Shown: positions 8,375-16,542, counted from the stretch's first letter. The stretch: DNA of 25,298 nt from Methanoculleus marisnigri (GCA_002503885.1 DASQ01000114.1:759-26056), one strand, 5' to 3'. Notes: a model not told the origin generated them from the letters alone. Made by a program: numbers and translations.

Positions 8375-11135
8375 ACTCCTGCTCCCAGTAGACGTTATTC
8401 ACCTTGTACTCTACCTTCACATCCATCGGGCTGCTAGGAATACTGAACGCAAGCCCTATAACTGGAACTTCGACCTTTGGTGGCTCGGGATCAAGCGGAT
8501 AGATCAGAAGCAGTCCCCGCTGCGAAGACCTGACCGTCCGGATGTACGGGCCGCTCGGGACTTTCGGAACTTTTTGTGAGCGGGATTTCCGGTCAGGGTC
8601 TGCCTGCATCATCCGGAGAGCTTCATCGACCTGTTCTGAAGTGAGATCGATGTATTCATGCTTGGGATCGATAACGTGCCCCTTTGTCAGCGCGTACTTC
8701 GGATCAGACGGATTCGGATCTTTACGCCAGGTAAGGCCGATCTTGTGACCACCGAGGGAAAGAGTATGGGTCGGCGCACTATTGTTGATCAGGGCAATTG
8801 TCCAGTGCGTAAGTTCACCCCGGGCCGATCGTTTCATGAGATACTCTTTCAGGAGCCTCGGATTTGCCTTTCTGCAGGCTTCATGTATGATATACTCATT
8901 CAGCATCTCAAGAATGGCCTGGGTCGGCACATTATCCCAGAGAAGGTGCTGCTCGGAGGAACCGGAGAAACCGGAGGGGCTGCCCAGACCCCGGAGGAAC
9001 TGATCGATCGCGTTCAGATTATTCCTGAGAGTCTCCGGGTCCCGGTGGAAGAATACTGTTTCAATGAGCGAGTTGCCAAATGATACGTTCATCACCGTTC
9101 CACTCCGCATCTTGTTCACAGCGGTAATCAGCAAGCCATCAGGATGTGTCCGGACACGGAGACCGTAATCGGACGGAGTGGCGTTCAGGGTTGCCATATA
9201 GTCGAATTCGCTTCGCAACTCCTCGGATGCAAGGTTGATATGCTGATACCATTCGACCAGATCCCGGGATGTGTAGAGCCGGCAGAGATCGATATAGCCC
9301 GGGCGGAAACCAAACCACCGCCCCATCTGCATCAGTGTGTCGTACATCTTTGATGCCCGGAGGTAGTAACTGACGCTGAGTCCTTCCAGCGTCAGCCCCC
9401 GGGAAAGTTTGTCCCCGCCGATTGCAATAGCGCTCAGCCCGTCAGGATACTCGTTATAATCCAGGGCATCCTTTGCCGTCCCGTTGATCAGTTTGACCTG
9501 AATCCGGGCTGCAGCATCATACAGATATGACTGCACCTCATTCCATGTCACTTCGGTTATCAGTGGATCGCTAATCTGCTGCAGAACAGAACATGTCGTC
9601 GGAACATAGTCCGAATCCCAGAGCTCCTTCATCTCCCCGTAGACCCCCTCAGGGGACAGAGGATCAGTATATTCCAGCTGACGGCGCAACCGGTTCAGTT
9701 CATCGTTGACCCGTCTCCCGACCTCTTTCTGAACATTAGTGTACCGGGTTACGTGGACCAGCATTGAGTTATGATTTTTCCGTTCACCGCGGGCTCTCCG
9801 GACAGCACATGAGAGGATGAAGGATTTTAACGCCTTCTTCAGGGATTCCGGGAGCCTCCCGGGGATGTGATCCTTTCCATGATCGTCGGGGATGAACTTC
9901 CGGTAGTCATCGATTTTCCTGATTATCTGAAGATCGCTCCGGCTTTCCGCATCGTTCTCCCCGTTCCGGGAGAACCCGAAGATCTGTGACGGACCGATGT
10001 AATTCGGTGGCGGCGGGAGATTTATGATGAAATCCCGGGGAAAAAGATCTTCACCGTGGGTCGTGGTCTCCCCCTCCGGGTAGATGAAAATATTGGCAAA
10101 CGGTGTCGCGGTGTAACCCACGTATGCAGTCTTCTCAAAATGGCTCAGGAGAGCGCGTATTTTACCGTTTATCGCACTGACATCGTAATCATCAAGCGGA
10201 AGTCCGTTTTCGTCCCGTGGAATGGTAGTTGTGTTCACCGATGCATTATCCGCTTCATCATCGATGACGAGAAGGGGAATACCGTGTACAATTTTCTTCA
10301 GGGTGTGGGGGTCTTCGTGCCCTCTGATATTAACAGCCCAGTTGATAAGATTTGCAAGAACGGATTTGTTCTTCTTGACGACAAGCAGAATGGGATCACT
10401 GCCCCCGAGCATTACCCCGGCCTGGGACGCGATTTTCCGGTTGAAGTCACCCTTATCAGCACTGCTGGTCAGAGAGTGAACTGTGATGAATTCCTCTCCT
10501 GGCAGCCTTCCGACACCAATCCGGAGATTTTGATGGTCAAAAGCACGATTCAGCTGAGTATCAAATCCAAGAAAGCCCTGGTCGAGACGTAGCTGGGTCT
10601 GGCTTCGCAGACTCTTGTGCATGCCGGCAAGAACAATAATAAGTCTGTATCCTGCATCAGCCGCTTTACAGATAAGCCCTGTATAATTTGCGGTCTTCCC
10701 TGACTGGACGTGTCCGACCACCATGCCGCGGCGATCCCACGCTCCCTCCCGCTGCGGTTCCTCAAGCCGTTCCAGTACACTATCGGTGAGATCATCAAGG
10801 GTGATGATACTCTGCTCGGAGAAGCCCCTCTCCTCCATCAGATAGCGTTCGTACCGCTTCCAGAATTTCCATTCAACCTGACTTTTTCTATATGGAAGCC
10901 AGACAGTGTGATTCTTTTTTTCTTCCAGTATAGTTGCCGTGCCCCGCCAGACCTCGCACCGGGACTCAATATCCCTGATCAGCCGGTCTCTGTCCACAGA
11001 GTCCAGGTTCCCTTCCGCCTGCAGCATCGCAAGGACCAGGTTCACCTTCTTCTGGATTATTTCCGGGGTTGGACTCGCTTCTCCTTTCAGCATGACGAGA
11101 ACGAGCGAAGCCGCCCTGTCATACGAATCTGCCAT
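8364..11135 (-). CDS. Z1-domain superfamily-2 helicase/ATPase (923 aa)
   Basis: A large Z1-domain protein, an SF2 helicase-like ATPase probably acting as the DNA motor of the defence complex. Visible motifs in order: Walker A GHVQSGKT (141-148), Walker B-like LLVIDDEAD (DDEAD, 292-296), motif III GYTATPFANIF (341-350), then AIAIGGDKLSRGLTLEGLSV (motif V region) and TLMQMGRWFGFRPGY (motif VI, arginine finger region). This combination, with QMGRWFGFR, is characteristic of Z1. Residues 1-130 form a helical N-terminal region and the C-terminal ~250 residues lack recognised motifs. The start codon overlaps the stop of the GHKL gene by one base (TAATG), which argues for coupled translation and subunit partnership. 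Confidence 0.92.
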   Translation of the reverse strand: MADSYDRAASLVLVMLKGEASPTPEIIQKKVNLVLAMLQAEGNLDSVDRDRLIRDIESRCEVWRGTATILEEKKNHTVWLPYRKSQVEWKFWKRYERYLMEERGFSEQSIITLDDLTDSVLERLEEPQREGAWDRRGMVVGHVQSGKTANYTGLICKAADAGYRLIIVLAGMHKSLRSQTQLRLDQGFLGFDTQLNRAFDHQNLRIGVGRLPGEEFITVHSLTSSADKGDFNRKIASQAGVMLGGSDPILLVVKKNKSVLANLINWAVNIRGHEDPHTLKKIVHGIPLLVIDDEADNASVNTTTIPRDENGLPLDDYDVSAINGKIRALLSHFEKTAYVGYTATPFANIFIYPEGETTTHGEDLFPRDFIINLPPPPNYIGPSQIFGFSRNGENDAESRSDLQIIRKIDDYRKFIPDDHGKDHIPGRLPESLKKALKSFILSCAVRRARGERKNHNSMLVHVTRYTNVQKEVGRRVNDELNRLRRQLEYTDPLSPEGVYGEMKELWDSDYVPTTCSVLQQISDPLITEVTWNEVQSYLYDAAARIQVKLINGTAKDALDYNEYPDGLSAIAIGGDKLSRGLTLEGLSVSYYLRASKMYDTLMQMGRWFGFRPGYIDLCRLYTSRDLVEWYQHINLASEELRSEFDYMATLNATPSDYGLRVRTHPDGLLITAVNKMRSGTVMNVSFGNSLIETVFFHRDPETLRNNLNAIDQFLRGLGSPSGFSGSSEQHLLWDNVPTQAILEMLNEYIIHEACRKANPRLLKEYLMKRSARGELTHWTIALINNSAPTHTLSLGGHKIGLTWRKDPNPSDPKYALTKGHVIDPKHEYIDLTSEQVDEALRMMQADPDRKSRSQKVPKVPSGPYIRTVRSSQRGLLLIYPLDPEPPKVEVPVIGLAFSIPSSPMDVKVEYKVNNVYWEQEFDS

Positions 11136-12640
11136 TATTTTTCCTCCATCGATTCGAAAAATGCTGCTACATACTCAGGATAATCACAGAATGGTTCCAT
11201 CCGGGCAAGCCTTTTCCCCGCCTCGGCAGTAGAAACTCCGGAATGTCTCATGGATAACCAGATCTCATTCATCACCGCACGAAGCTCCTCTGACGGACAG
11301 CCTTCGAAGGGACGGCGAAGTTTGTCAGGATTTTCCGTATTATTTACGATAATTGTCGGGATCGGGACGGTTTCCTCAATCAGTCTCAGCATCGCCTCGA
11401 TATTCTTCCTGTTGTCACCGGAATTCTCAAGGGCGGCTGCAACAAGAGGGTGGCTGCGATTGACGGTGTAGAAGTACGTACCATCCCTGACATTCGTATT
11501 CCATGGGAATACGAAATCCTCGGCAGTCTGACGTTCAACAACCTTCCCCCGGTGTCGGTACACCGCCGTGGCACGCTCGATCGTCAGACGGGCAATACGT
11601 TTAAAGTCGCCCCGGAGGTGAGCGGGAGGGCGGGCAACGGATTTTCTGACATCAATTTTCCAGTCTTCGTCCATTGAGTTGGGAATATCCACGATTATCC
11701 GGGCAAGTTTGGTATGCGCTTCCTTCCGGAATCCGAGACCGAGCCAGTCCCCGGCGACAATGAGGCGGTTATTACGATAGATGTAAAAACCCTGGCGGAC
11801 ATTCCAGCCACCCGGTCCGCCTGCGACCTCGTATGCCCGGTCACTCAGCTTTGACCGGTAAGGAAGAACGAACGGACGCACGGTAATCTTTTGTCCCGAA
11901 TGGTAGAGAGGTTCCTCGGGGAGGAGCTGTGTCGTGGGGTGATTTCTGAGAAACGGATCCCATGGGGGAAGTGGGCGGTTATTGATAAAAATTTTCAGGG
12001 AATTCGGGCTCTCAAGGAACCGGTGGAATACCATGCCAAGATGACTTTTGACCGTGTCAATATGCTCGTAAAAGAGTTCCTCACGCCGGGAATCATCTTT
12101 CTCGGCTCCCCGGACCAGACGATCAATCCACTCCCACAGAACGATTGTGCCGCTTTTCCTGGTTTTGAGGGCCGAAAAAGTGCTGTCACTATCCCGTGGA
12201 TCCACCTTCCTTAATCGCCATTCTCTGCACTGGTTTACATAATCGAGATCCCAGATCCGGATAGCCGGTTCATGTCCGGTTGCTTTCGATCCGACAGAGA
12301 TCTTTCGGCACTGTGAAAACGAGGCGGTCTTCAGGCCGAGTCCGAACCGGCCAAGATCCCCGGGATCACGCTCTTCCAGCGGACTCCTGCTTCCCGGCCG
12401 CATGGCGTTAACCAGCTCGTCTTCGGTCATTCCACAGCCGTCGTCCATAATGGCAATGGTGGACTGCTCTCCACTCCAGGAAAACTGAATGTGGATATTA
12501 CGGGCACCTGCAGTGACACTGTTATCGACGATATCAGCGATGGATGCCTCAAGACTGTAACCAAATGACCTTAACGATTCAATCAGCGCTCCCGGATCAG
12601 GATTTACTACTTCAAAACCTTCTGATACATTAGAGTCCAT
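11135..12640 (-). CDS. MORC-type GHKL ATPase (501 aa)
   Basis: A GHKL-fold ATPase of the prokaryotic MORC/MutL-like kind found in restriction-type clusters. The ATP site is N-terminal: N box ASIADIVDNSV (33-42, with N40 for Mg), G1 IMDDGCGM (64-71), G2 DLGRFGLGLKTASFSQ (95-110). The general-base glutamate usual in the N box (E-L-x-D-N) is replaced by Asp at position 36, which may slow hydrolysis. A second domain with an S5-like fold is suggested by RIIVDIPNSMDEDWKIDVRK (about 330-350), where the Lys may contact phosphate. Such proteins act as ATP-driven dimer clamps on DNA. GGGATGA precedes the ATG. It follows the methyltransferase stop by 92 bases and is coupled to Z1 by a TAATG overlap. Confidence 0.9.
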   Translation of the reverse strand: MDSNVSEGFEVVNPDPGALIESLRSFGYSLEASIADIVDNSVTAGARNIHIQFSWSGEQSTIAIMDDGCGMTEDELVNAMRPGSRSPLEERDPGDLGRFGLGLKTASFSQCRKISVGSKATGHEPAIRIWDLDYVNQCREWRLRKVDPRDSDSTFSALKTRKSGTIVLWEWIDRLVRGAEKDDSRREELFYEHIDTVKSHLGMVFHRFLESPNSLKIFINNRPLPPWDPFLRNHPTTQLLPEEPLYHSGQKITVRPFVLPYRSKLSDRAYEVAGGPGGWNVRQGFYIYRNNRLIVAGDWLGLGFRKEAHTKLARIIVDIPNSMDEDWKIDVRKSVARPPAHLRGDFKRIARLTIERATAVYRHRGKVVERQTAEDFVFPWNTNVRDGTYFYTVNRSHPLVAAALENSGDNRKNIEAMLRLIEETVPIPTIIVNNTENPDKLRRPFEGCPSEELRAVMNEIWLSMRHSGVSTAEAGKRLARMEPFCDYPEYVAAFFESMEEK

Positions 12641-12732
12641 ATTCAGTCATCCCGGGTGGCGCTGTGCCAAAAAGGCAAGCTAACATTATCGGAAATGACA
12701 TGCAATGAAGGTTAAATCTTTTGATCCTGGTT

Positions 12733-13995
12733 TCAGGCTTTTTCAAGCAAGGTCTTTATTTTCCGTGCGATCCCTGTGGCCATCAGCGGGGGGACTGCGT
12801 TTCCAATCTGGACATATTGCGCAGTTCTCGGGCCTTCAAAGAGATAATTATCGGGGAATGACTGGATACGGGCAGCTTCACGCACTGTAAGAGAGCGGGC
12901 CTGCCTGATGTCGGGATGGATAAAGTAATGCCCATCTTTAGAAAGATGAGCAACGACCGCATGGGAAAGCCCGTCACCGTCGACCACTTTAAACCGATCC
13001 CGGAACGATGACCGGTTTTTATGTGTCTTCAGATTTTCCGGCAGATCGTCGTAATGCAGACGTTTACCTTCCTTCCACATCCGTATCGCAATCCGGTAGA
13101 TCTCGCGGTCTCTATCAATATGGGTCCTAGCAACATGATGCCGGACATATTTCTGGCCGTTTCGGATCTCATACTTCCGGAGATATTTGCACGGACGCAC
13201 GGCCCTGTAACTCTGAGGGCCATCGGTACCTGTTCCGGGTTCGAGCTCAGGAAGATCCGTCAGCACGTTCCGTACGTGATACGGAGGTTCATCGCATCCA
13301 AATACTGGACACTCAAAATCATATTCTTTCTTCCATCCGATGAAGATGATCCGCTTTCGGTTCTGCAGGACGCCGAAATCCCGTGCATTCAGTATCTGCG
13401 GTTCAGCATTGGTGTAATACCCGAGACGATCGATCCTCCGGAGAAAGTCCGAATAAATTTCGCCGTTTCTGGCACTGATAAGGCCGGGGACGTTTTCAAA
13501 CACGAATACCTCCGGCTCAAATTCGTTGATGAACCGGAGGTAATGGAGATACAGGTGATTTCGCGGATCATTCCGCATACTTTCCGGGTCCCTGCCTCTT
13601 CCAATCAGGGAGTATGCCTGACAGGGCGGACCTCCGATTATCACATCCACCTCATCCCGGCCAATTTCAGCAAGCCTTCCATAGACCTGTTTTACTATTG
13701 AATCCTCTGTCACACGCGACAGTTCACAATTGATGACTCCGGAATCCGGGATGCCAAGCGATTCACACTCATCAAGAAATTCATCCCGGGTCATCTCCAG
13801 GTTATAGTAACGATTATAGATCTCCTGATGCCCTTTTGCGCGGAGAGCGTGATACAGAGTCCGGGTTTCAAGCGTCCGTGCGGCATGGGTGTTCATTTCG
13901 ATATGTGAAACGATGTTGAAGTCGTTCCGGAAGAAGCCCTCGGTGAGTCCGCCCGCACCTGCGAACATATCCAACACTATGTACTGAGCCACCAT
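12733..13995 (-). CDS. DNA (cytosine-5-)methyltransferase (420 aa)
   Basis: All main motifs of a C5-cytosine methyltransferase are present: motif I VLDMFAGAGGLTEGF (8-21, AdoMet), motif IV GGPPCQAYS with catalytic C125, motif VI FENVPG (E167), motif VIII QNRKRIIFIG (211-220), motif IX RSLTVREAARIQSFPD and motif X QIGNAVPPLMA (396-406). The target-recognition region lies roughly at 225-345. An insert of ~50 residues between motifs II and IV (45-95) is longer than in small enzymes such as M.HhaI. It would methylate host DNA so that the downstream nuclease module spares it. I chose the ATG at 13995 with AGGTGA about 8 bases upstream; a GTG four codons earlier is the alternative. It is the first gene of the defence run. 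Confidence 0.93.
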   Translation of the reverse strand: MVAQYIVLDMFAGAGGLTEGFFRNDFNIVSHIEMNTHAARTLETRTLYHALRAKGHQEIYNRYYNLEMTRDEFLDECESLGIPDSGVINCELSRVTEDSIVKQVYGRLAEIGRDEVDVIIGGPPCQAYSLIGRGRDPESMRNDPRNHLYLHYLRFINEFEPEVFVFENVPGLISARNGEIYSDFLRRIDRLGYYTNAEPQILNARDFGVLQNRKRIIFIGWKKEYDFECPVFGCDEPPYHVRNVLTDLPELEPGTGTDGPQSYRAVRPCKYLRKYEIRNGQKYVRHHVARTHIDRDREIYRIAIRMWKEGKRLHYDDLPENLKTHKNRSSFRDRFKVVDGDGLSHAVVAHLSKDGHYFIHPDIRQARSLTVREAARIQSFPDNYLFEGPRTAQYVQIGNAVPPLMATGIARKIKTLLEKA

Positions 13996-14049
13996 CGGAA
14001 CTCTCACCTGATAATCTGAATCGAAATGAAATTGAGCCTAACAGATAGG

Positions 14050-14095
14050 TTTGCCAGGATAAGGACTTATAGTTTCCTTTTCGCATATAACGTCC
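14050..14095 (-). promoter_or_regulatory. candidate promoter of the defence operon
   Basis: Reading the minus strand, the region upstream of the methyltransferase holds GCGAAAAGGAAACTATAAGTCC. This contains a purine-rich BRE-like run followed by a TATA-like core (CTATAAG, around 14064-14074). It is 70 to 80 bases before the ATG at 13995, so a leader of about 45 bases would be expected. The region is locally AT-rich against GC-rich sequence on its far side. Confidence 0.4.
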
Positions 14096-14133
14096 TGCCG
14101 TGCGCGGGGCGAAAGTGGAGGGCTCGTCATAAT

Positions 14134-14436
14134 GGTTTAAAATACAAAGACTACGCGGTCAACGAGGAACTGTTCCACTGGCAGTCGCAGAGCACCACAT
14201 CCGCGTCGTCACCGACCGGCCAGCGCTACATCGAGCACGAACAGCAGGGGAACAAGATCCTCCTCTTCGTCCGCGAGTACAACAGGGTCGACGGCGTCAC
14301 GCAGCCGTATCTCTTCCTCGGGACCGCCCGGTATCTCTCCCATGAAGGGAGCCGGCCGATGAGCATCACCTGGAAACTCGACCGCCCGATGCCGCCGGGC
14401 TTCTTCCTGAAGGCAAACAAGATGGTGGTAGGGTAG
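14134..14436 (+). pseudogene. C-terminal remnant of a DUF3427-type helicase
   Basis: From about 14134 the + strand encodes YKDYAVNEELFHWQSQST, then PTGQRYIEHEQQGNKILLFVREY, PYLFLGTARYLSHEGSRPMS and a terminal ITWKLDRPMPPGFFLKANK before TAG at 14436. I recognise this as the extreme C-terminus of the DUF3427 region that ends many DEAD/DEAH helicases of about 1000 residues. The helicase motor and nuclease-like N-terminal parts are missing: upstream in frame lies only the AT-rich leader of the defence operon, with no suitable start. Codon use here is GC-rich like the chromosome, unlike the island beside it. It is therefore a stump left at the junction when the defence genes arrived or when the helicase gene was deleted. 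Confidence 0.75.
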
Positions 14437-14453
14437 CCGCCGAAACCTACATC

Positions 14454-15326
14454 GTGGATAGCATCAAATCACGGATAAATGAACCGTTGCTTGCCGCGGG
14501 GAGGCGTGGTACCATCCTGACGAACCACAGATGCCCGGCCGTCCTGGTCCACGGGTGGCGAAGCCATCCCGGCATCTGGAACCGCCTCACCCCGGGGCTC
14601 ACGGAGGCCGCGGTCCCCTTCTGGAGGTTCGATCACACGGCGATGCAGAGCGCCGGGACGGAGGCGATCGCCCTCGCTCTCCAGGACTACATCCGCGCAA
14701 AACGGGAGGAGACCGGGTACGACGGCCCGGTCGATGTCGTCTGCCACTCGATGGGGACGTGCATCGCCCGGTACCTCCTCGAAGTCCTCGACGGCGACGA
14801 CCGGGAGGAACAGGTCCGGCTCCTGGTCGGGATCGGCCCGCCGAACAACGGCTCGGCCATGGCCGAACTCTTCAACGACCCCGAACGGGGTCCGGAGGTT
14901 ATCCGGCGCCTCGCAGGGGTCTTCGTGCCGGAGGACTACGACCCCCGGGAGGACACCATCGTCCAGGAGTTTCGGCCCGGGAGCAGGACCGTTGCGGCGC
15001 TCCGGGACGCCGGGACCCGTGACGACATCGCCTACCGGATCGTCCTCGGCGCGAACCTCACCGCGACCCCGGCGTTCTTCCCGGCCTTCGGCGGGAAAAC
15101 CTGGGAGATCGGTCCGGACGGAGGGTGGCGGACGACCTACGCCGGTGACGGCATCGTCCCCCACACCAACTCATACCTCCCCGGGGCAGGGGTGGACGTG
15201 CTCCCGGCAGACCCCGGGAACCTGGCCCGGCACCCGGAGCGCTACTGCCACACCATGTTGCCGAGAAACCCCGAGGTAGTCGCCCGCGTCACGGGGTACC
15301 TCTCGGGCCTCTCACCGTCTCCCTAA
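14454..15326 (+). CDS. alpha/beta-hydrolase, lipase/esterase-like (290 aa)
   Basis: A serine hydrolase of the alpha/beta-hydrolase fold. An oxyanion-hole motif VLVHGWRSHPG (30-40) precedes the nucleophile elbow VCHSMGT with S99; the elbow is C-H-S-M-G rather than G-x-S-x-G. GIGPPNNGSAMAEL (126-139) resembles the region after the elbow in triacylglycerol lipases and PGAP1-like enzymes. The likely acid is D232 in YAGDGIVPHTNSYLPG, and the likely base is H266 in YCHTML. There is no signal peptide, so a cytoplasmic esterase or lipase is likely. The GTG at 14454 is an uncertain start because no good ribosome binding site precedes it. The 3' end overlaps the convergent gene by 15 bases. Confidence 0.75.
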   Translation: MDSIKSRINEPLLAAGRRGTILTNHRCPAVLVHGWRSHPGIWNRLTPGLTEAAVPFWRFDHTAMQSAGTEAIALALQDYIRAKREETGYDGPVDVVCHSMGTCIARYLLEVLDGDDREEQVRLLVGIGPPNNGSAMAELFNDPERGPEVIRRLAGVFVPEDYDPREDTIVQEFRPGSRTVAALRDAGTRDDIAYRIVLGANLTATPAFFPAFGGKTWEIGPDGGWRTTYAGDGIVPHTNSYLPGAGVDVLPADPGNLARHPERYCHTMLPRNPEVVARVTGYLSGLSPSP

Positions 15327-15602
15327 GGCCTGCCGTGCGGACTCCGCCCAGGAGTTGACCGCCCGCTCCAGGTCTTCCCCGGCCTTCCGTGCCGCCTGCT
15401 CGATACGTTCGTGTCCTTCGGGCGTTCCTAAGAGGTGGTGGCCCGCGTTCATCACATCATTGACCGCCTTCCGGACCGAGCTGGATGCCTCGTGCACATG
15501 CTCATCAACGGTAGGGGCTGCCGGTGCCGGCTCCTTCTCCGGTACGGGGGCAGGATCAACGACCCACCGCCCCCGCTCGAAGCGACCTTCTGTCTCGCTC
15601 AT
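15312..15602 (-). CDS. small alanine-rich helical protein, function unknown (96 aa)
   Basis: I do not recognise this gene. The N-terminal 35 residues are acidic, proline- and alanine-rich (PAPVPEKEPAPAAP) and probably disordered. Residues 35-93 form a long amphipathic helical segment (VRKAVNDVMNAGHHLLG, then RIEQAARKAGEDLERAVNSW), similar in texture to stress or phasin-like proteins but without a diagnostic motif. I chose the ATG at 15602; the frame extends 17 codons upstream, but a TATA-like CTATTTATT on the minus strand near 15624-15634 would place the transcript start almost at this ATG, fitting a leaderless or near-leaderless message. The third-position GC bias supports coding. Confidence 0.55.
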   Translation of the reverse strand: MSETEGRFERGRWVVDPAPVPEKEPAPAAPTVDEHVHEASSSVRKAVNDVMNAGHHLLGTPEGHERIEQAARKAGEDLERAVNSWAESARQALGRR

Positions 15603-15623
15603 AAACGTGGGTGTAGGTCCGCC

Positions 15624-15640
15624 CGGAATAAATAGCTGGC
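15624..15640 (-). promoter_or_regulatory. candidate TATA box for the small helical protein gene
   Basis: The minus strand reads GCCAGCTATTTATTCCGGG here, an isolated AT-rich octamer in GC-rich sequence, about 25-30 bases before the ATG at 15602. That distance equals the usual archaeal TATA-to-start spacing, so the transcript may be leaderless. Confidence 0.4.
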
Positions 15641-15714
15641 TTTTTTGTACCACACCTCCGGTCTCCGCAGGGGGTGCACAGGTTCATCTACCTCCAGGGT
15701 CCAGAAGGAGAGTA

Positions 15715-16284
15715 ATGCTCAGGGTTGCTGCCATCGAGGCATGTGAGCGGGCGCTCTCCCCGGGCACCTGCCGGATGCGGATCGTGCGAGCCGCCGCGTT
15801 CGCGCCCCTCTTACTCCTGGCGGTCCCGCTCCTCCTCGGCCTTGCCTTCGGCATACCTCCGCCAGCGGTCTTCGCCCTCATCGCATCGACCCTCCTCCTC
15901 CAGGCGGCCGCAGCCGTCGTCGGCCTCTCGCTCGGGCTCCACCCTGCGGTCGTCCTCGCTTTCCTGACATCGGTGGCGGCCGCCGTCATGCTCGGCATCC
16001 TTGAACTCTGCGACCTCTTCGCCGAGCGCTCTCGATTTATCCAGGGGCTTCTCCGGAATATCGACGCGAAGACCGGGAGAATTGAATCCTTGAAGCGTTA
16101 CGGAGCCCTGATGCTCGTCCCGGTCATATGGATCCCCGGGATCGCTCTCTACGGTGCCCCTGTCGTCGCGTGGCTCTTCCAGTACCCGAGGAGCACCTCT
16201 CTCCTCTGCATGCTCGCCGGATGGATAATCGCGGTCATCGTGGTCATGGCGGCGACGATGGGGCTCGTCCACCTGGCCTTCTGA
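15715..16284 (+). CDS. small integral membrane protein, possible small multi-drug export family (189 aa)
   Basis: A multi-spanning membrane protein. Hydrophobic segments lie at about residues 24-42, 46-66, 70-92, 123-145 and 160-186, with a cytoplasmic-looking charged stretch (FAERSRFIQGLLRNIDAKTG) in the middle. The segment RIESLKRYGALMLVPVIWIPG resembles the conserved part of the small multi-drug export protein family, whose transport activity is itself poorly proven. I chose ATG 15715 because AAGGAGAG lies just upstream; the same frame is open back to 15355 but that part is antisense to the small helical protein gene. Family assignment is moderate. Confidence 0.65.
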   Translation: MLRVAAIEACERALSPGTCRMRIVRAAAFAPLLLLAVPLLLGLAFGIPPPAVFALIASTLLLQAAAAVVGLSLGLHPAVVLAFLTSVAAAVMLGILELCDLFAERSRFIQGLLRNIDAKTGRIESLKRYGALMLVPVIWIPGIALYGAPVVAWLFQYPRSTSLLCMLAGWIIAVIVVMAATMGLVHLAF

Positions 16285-16389
16285 CCTGCGCGTGCATCTT
16301 TGGCCGGTACATCGGGGTCTGGCCTGCCTCTTTACTCTCCTCCCCGGGGAGGGCACTGCGTTTCCGTCCTCGCCGGCGCATGGCGTGAC

Positions 16390-16406
16390 CCTAAGGTATA
16401 AATATT
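16390..16406 (+). promoter_or_regulatory. BRE/TATA promoter of the tRNA-Cys/cysteine cluster
   Basis: CCTAAGGTATAAATATT contains a clean archaeal TATA box (TATAAATA, 16397-16404) preceded by a purine-rich BRE-like AAGG. Transcription would be expected to begin near 16427, about 30 bases before the tRNA. It is the strongest promoter match in the window. Confidence 0.7.
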
Positions 16407-16447
16407 CACAATTGTTATCTATGATGGGTAAGATTAACAATTGTTAA
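16405..16447 (+). promoter_or_regulatory. twin palindromic operator-like sites
   Basis: TTCACAATTGTTAT (16405-16418) and TTAACAATTGTTAA (16434-16447) share the core ACAATTGT, with centres 29 bases apart. The second is a perfect 14-base palindrome. One abuts the TATA box and the other overlaps or follows the predicted transcript start, the position of archaeal repressor sites. The binding protein is unknown and is not encoded in the window as far as I can see. Confidence 0.55.
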
Positions 16448-16458
16448 TCCAACATCCT

Positions 16459-16530
16459 GCCGAGGTGGCGGAACGGCTACGCGGTTGACTGCAGATCAGC
16501 TCCATCCCGGTTCGACTCCGGGCCTCGGCT
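16459..16530 (+). tRNA. tRNA-Cys (anticodon GCA)
   Basis: A complete cloverleaf can be folded. The acceptor stem is GCCGAGG with CCTCGGC (16459-16465 with 16523-16529), followed by discriminator T. The D arm is GCG...CGC. The anticodon stem-loop is GTTGA-CTGCAGA-TCAGC, with anticodon GCA, one G-T pair and loop T33. The variable loop is TCCAT, and the T arm is CCCGG-TTCGACT-CCGGG. The CCA end is not encoded. No intron is seen. The cloverleaf cannot show whether it is charged by SepRS or CysRS, but the SepCysS gene starting 12 bases after it suggests it is the substrate of that two-step pathway. Confidence 0.95.
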
Positions 16531-16542
16531 TGAGGCATCCCC

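Noticed and set aside
14026..14436. Treating the DUF3427 fragment as a complete 136-residue gene
   Set aside because: The first ~36 codons read through the AT-rich leader of the divergent operon and do not resemble any protein; only the C-terminal part matches a family.
14469..15164. 231-codon minus frame over the hydrolase gene
   Set aside because: Low-complexity antisense shadow of a GC-rich gene; the + strand frame carries the Ser-Asp-His triad.
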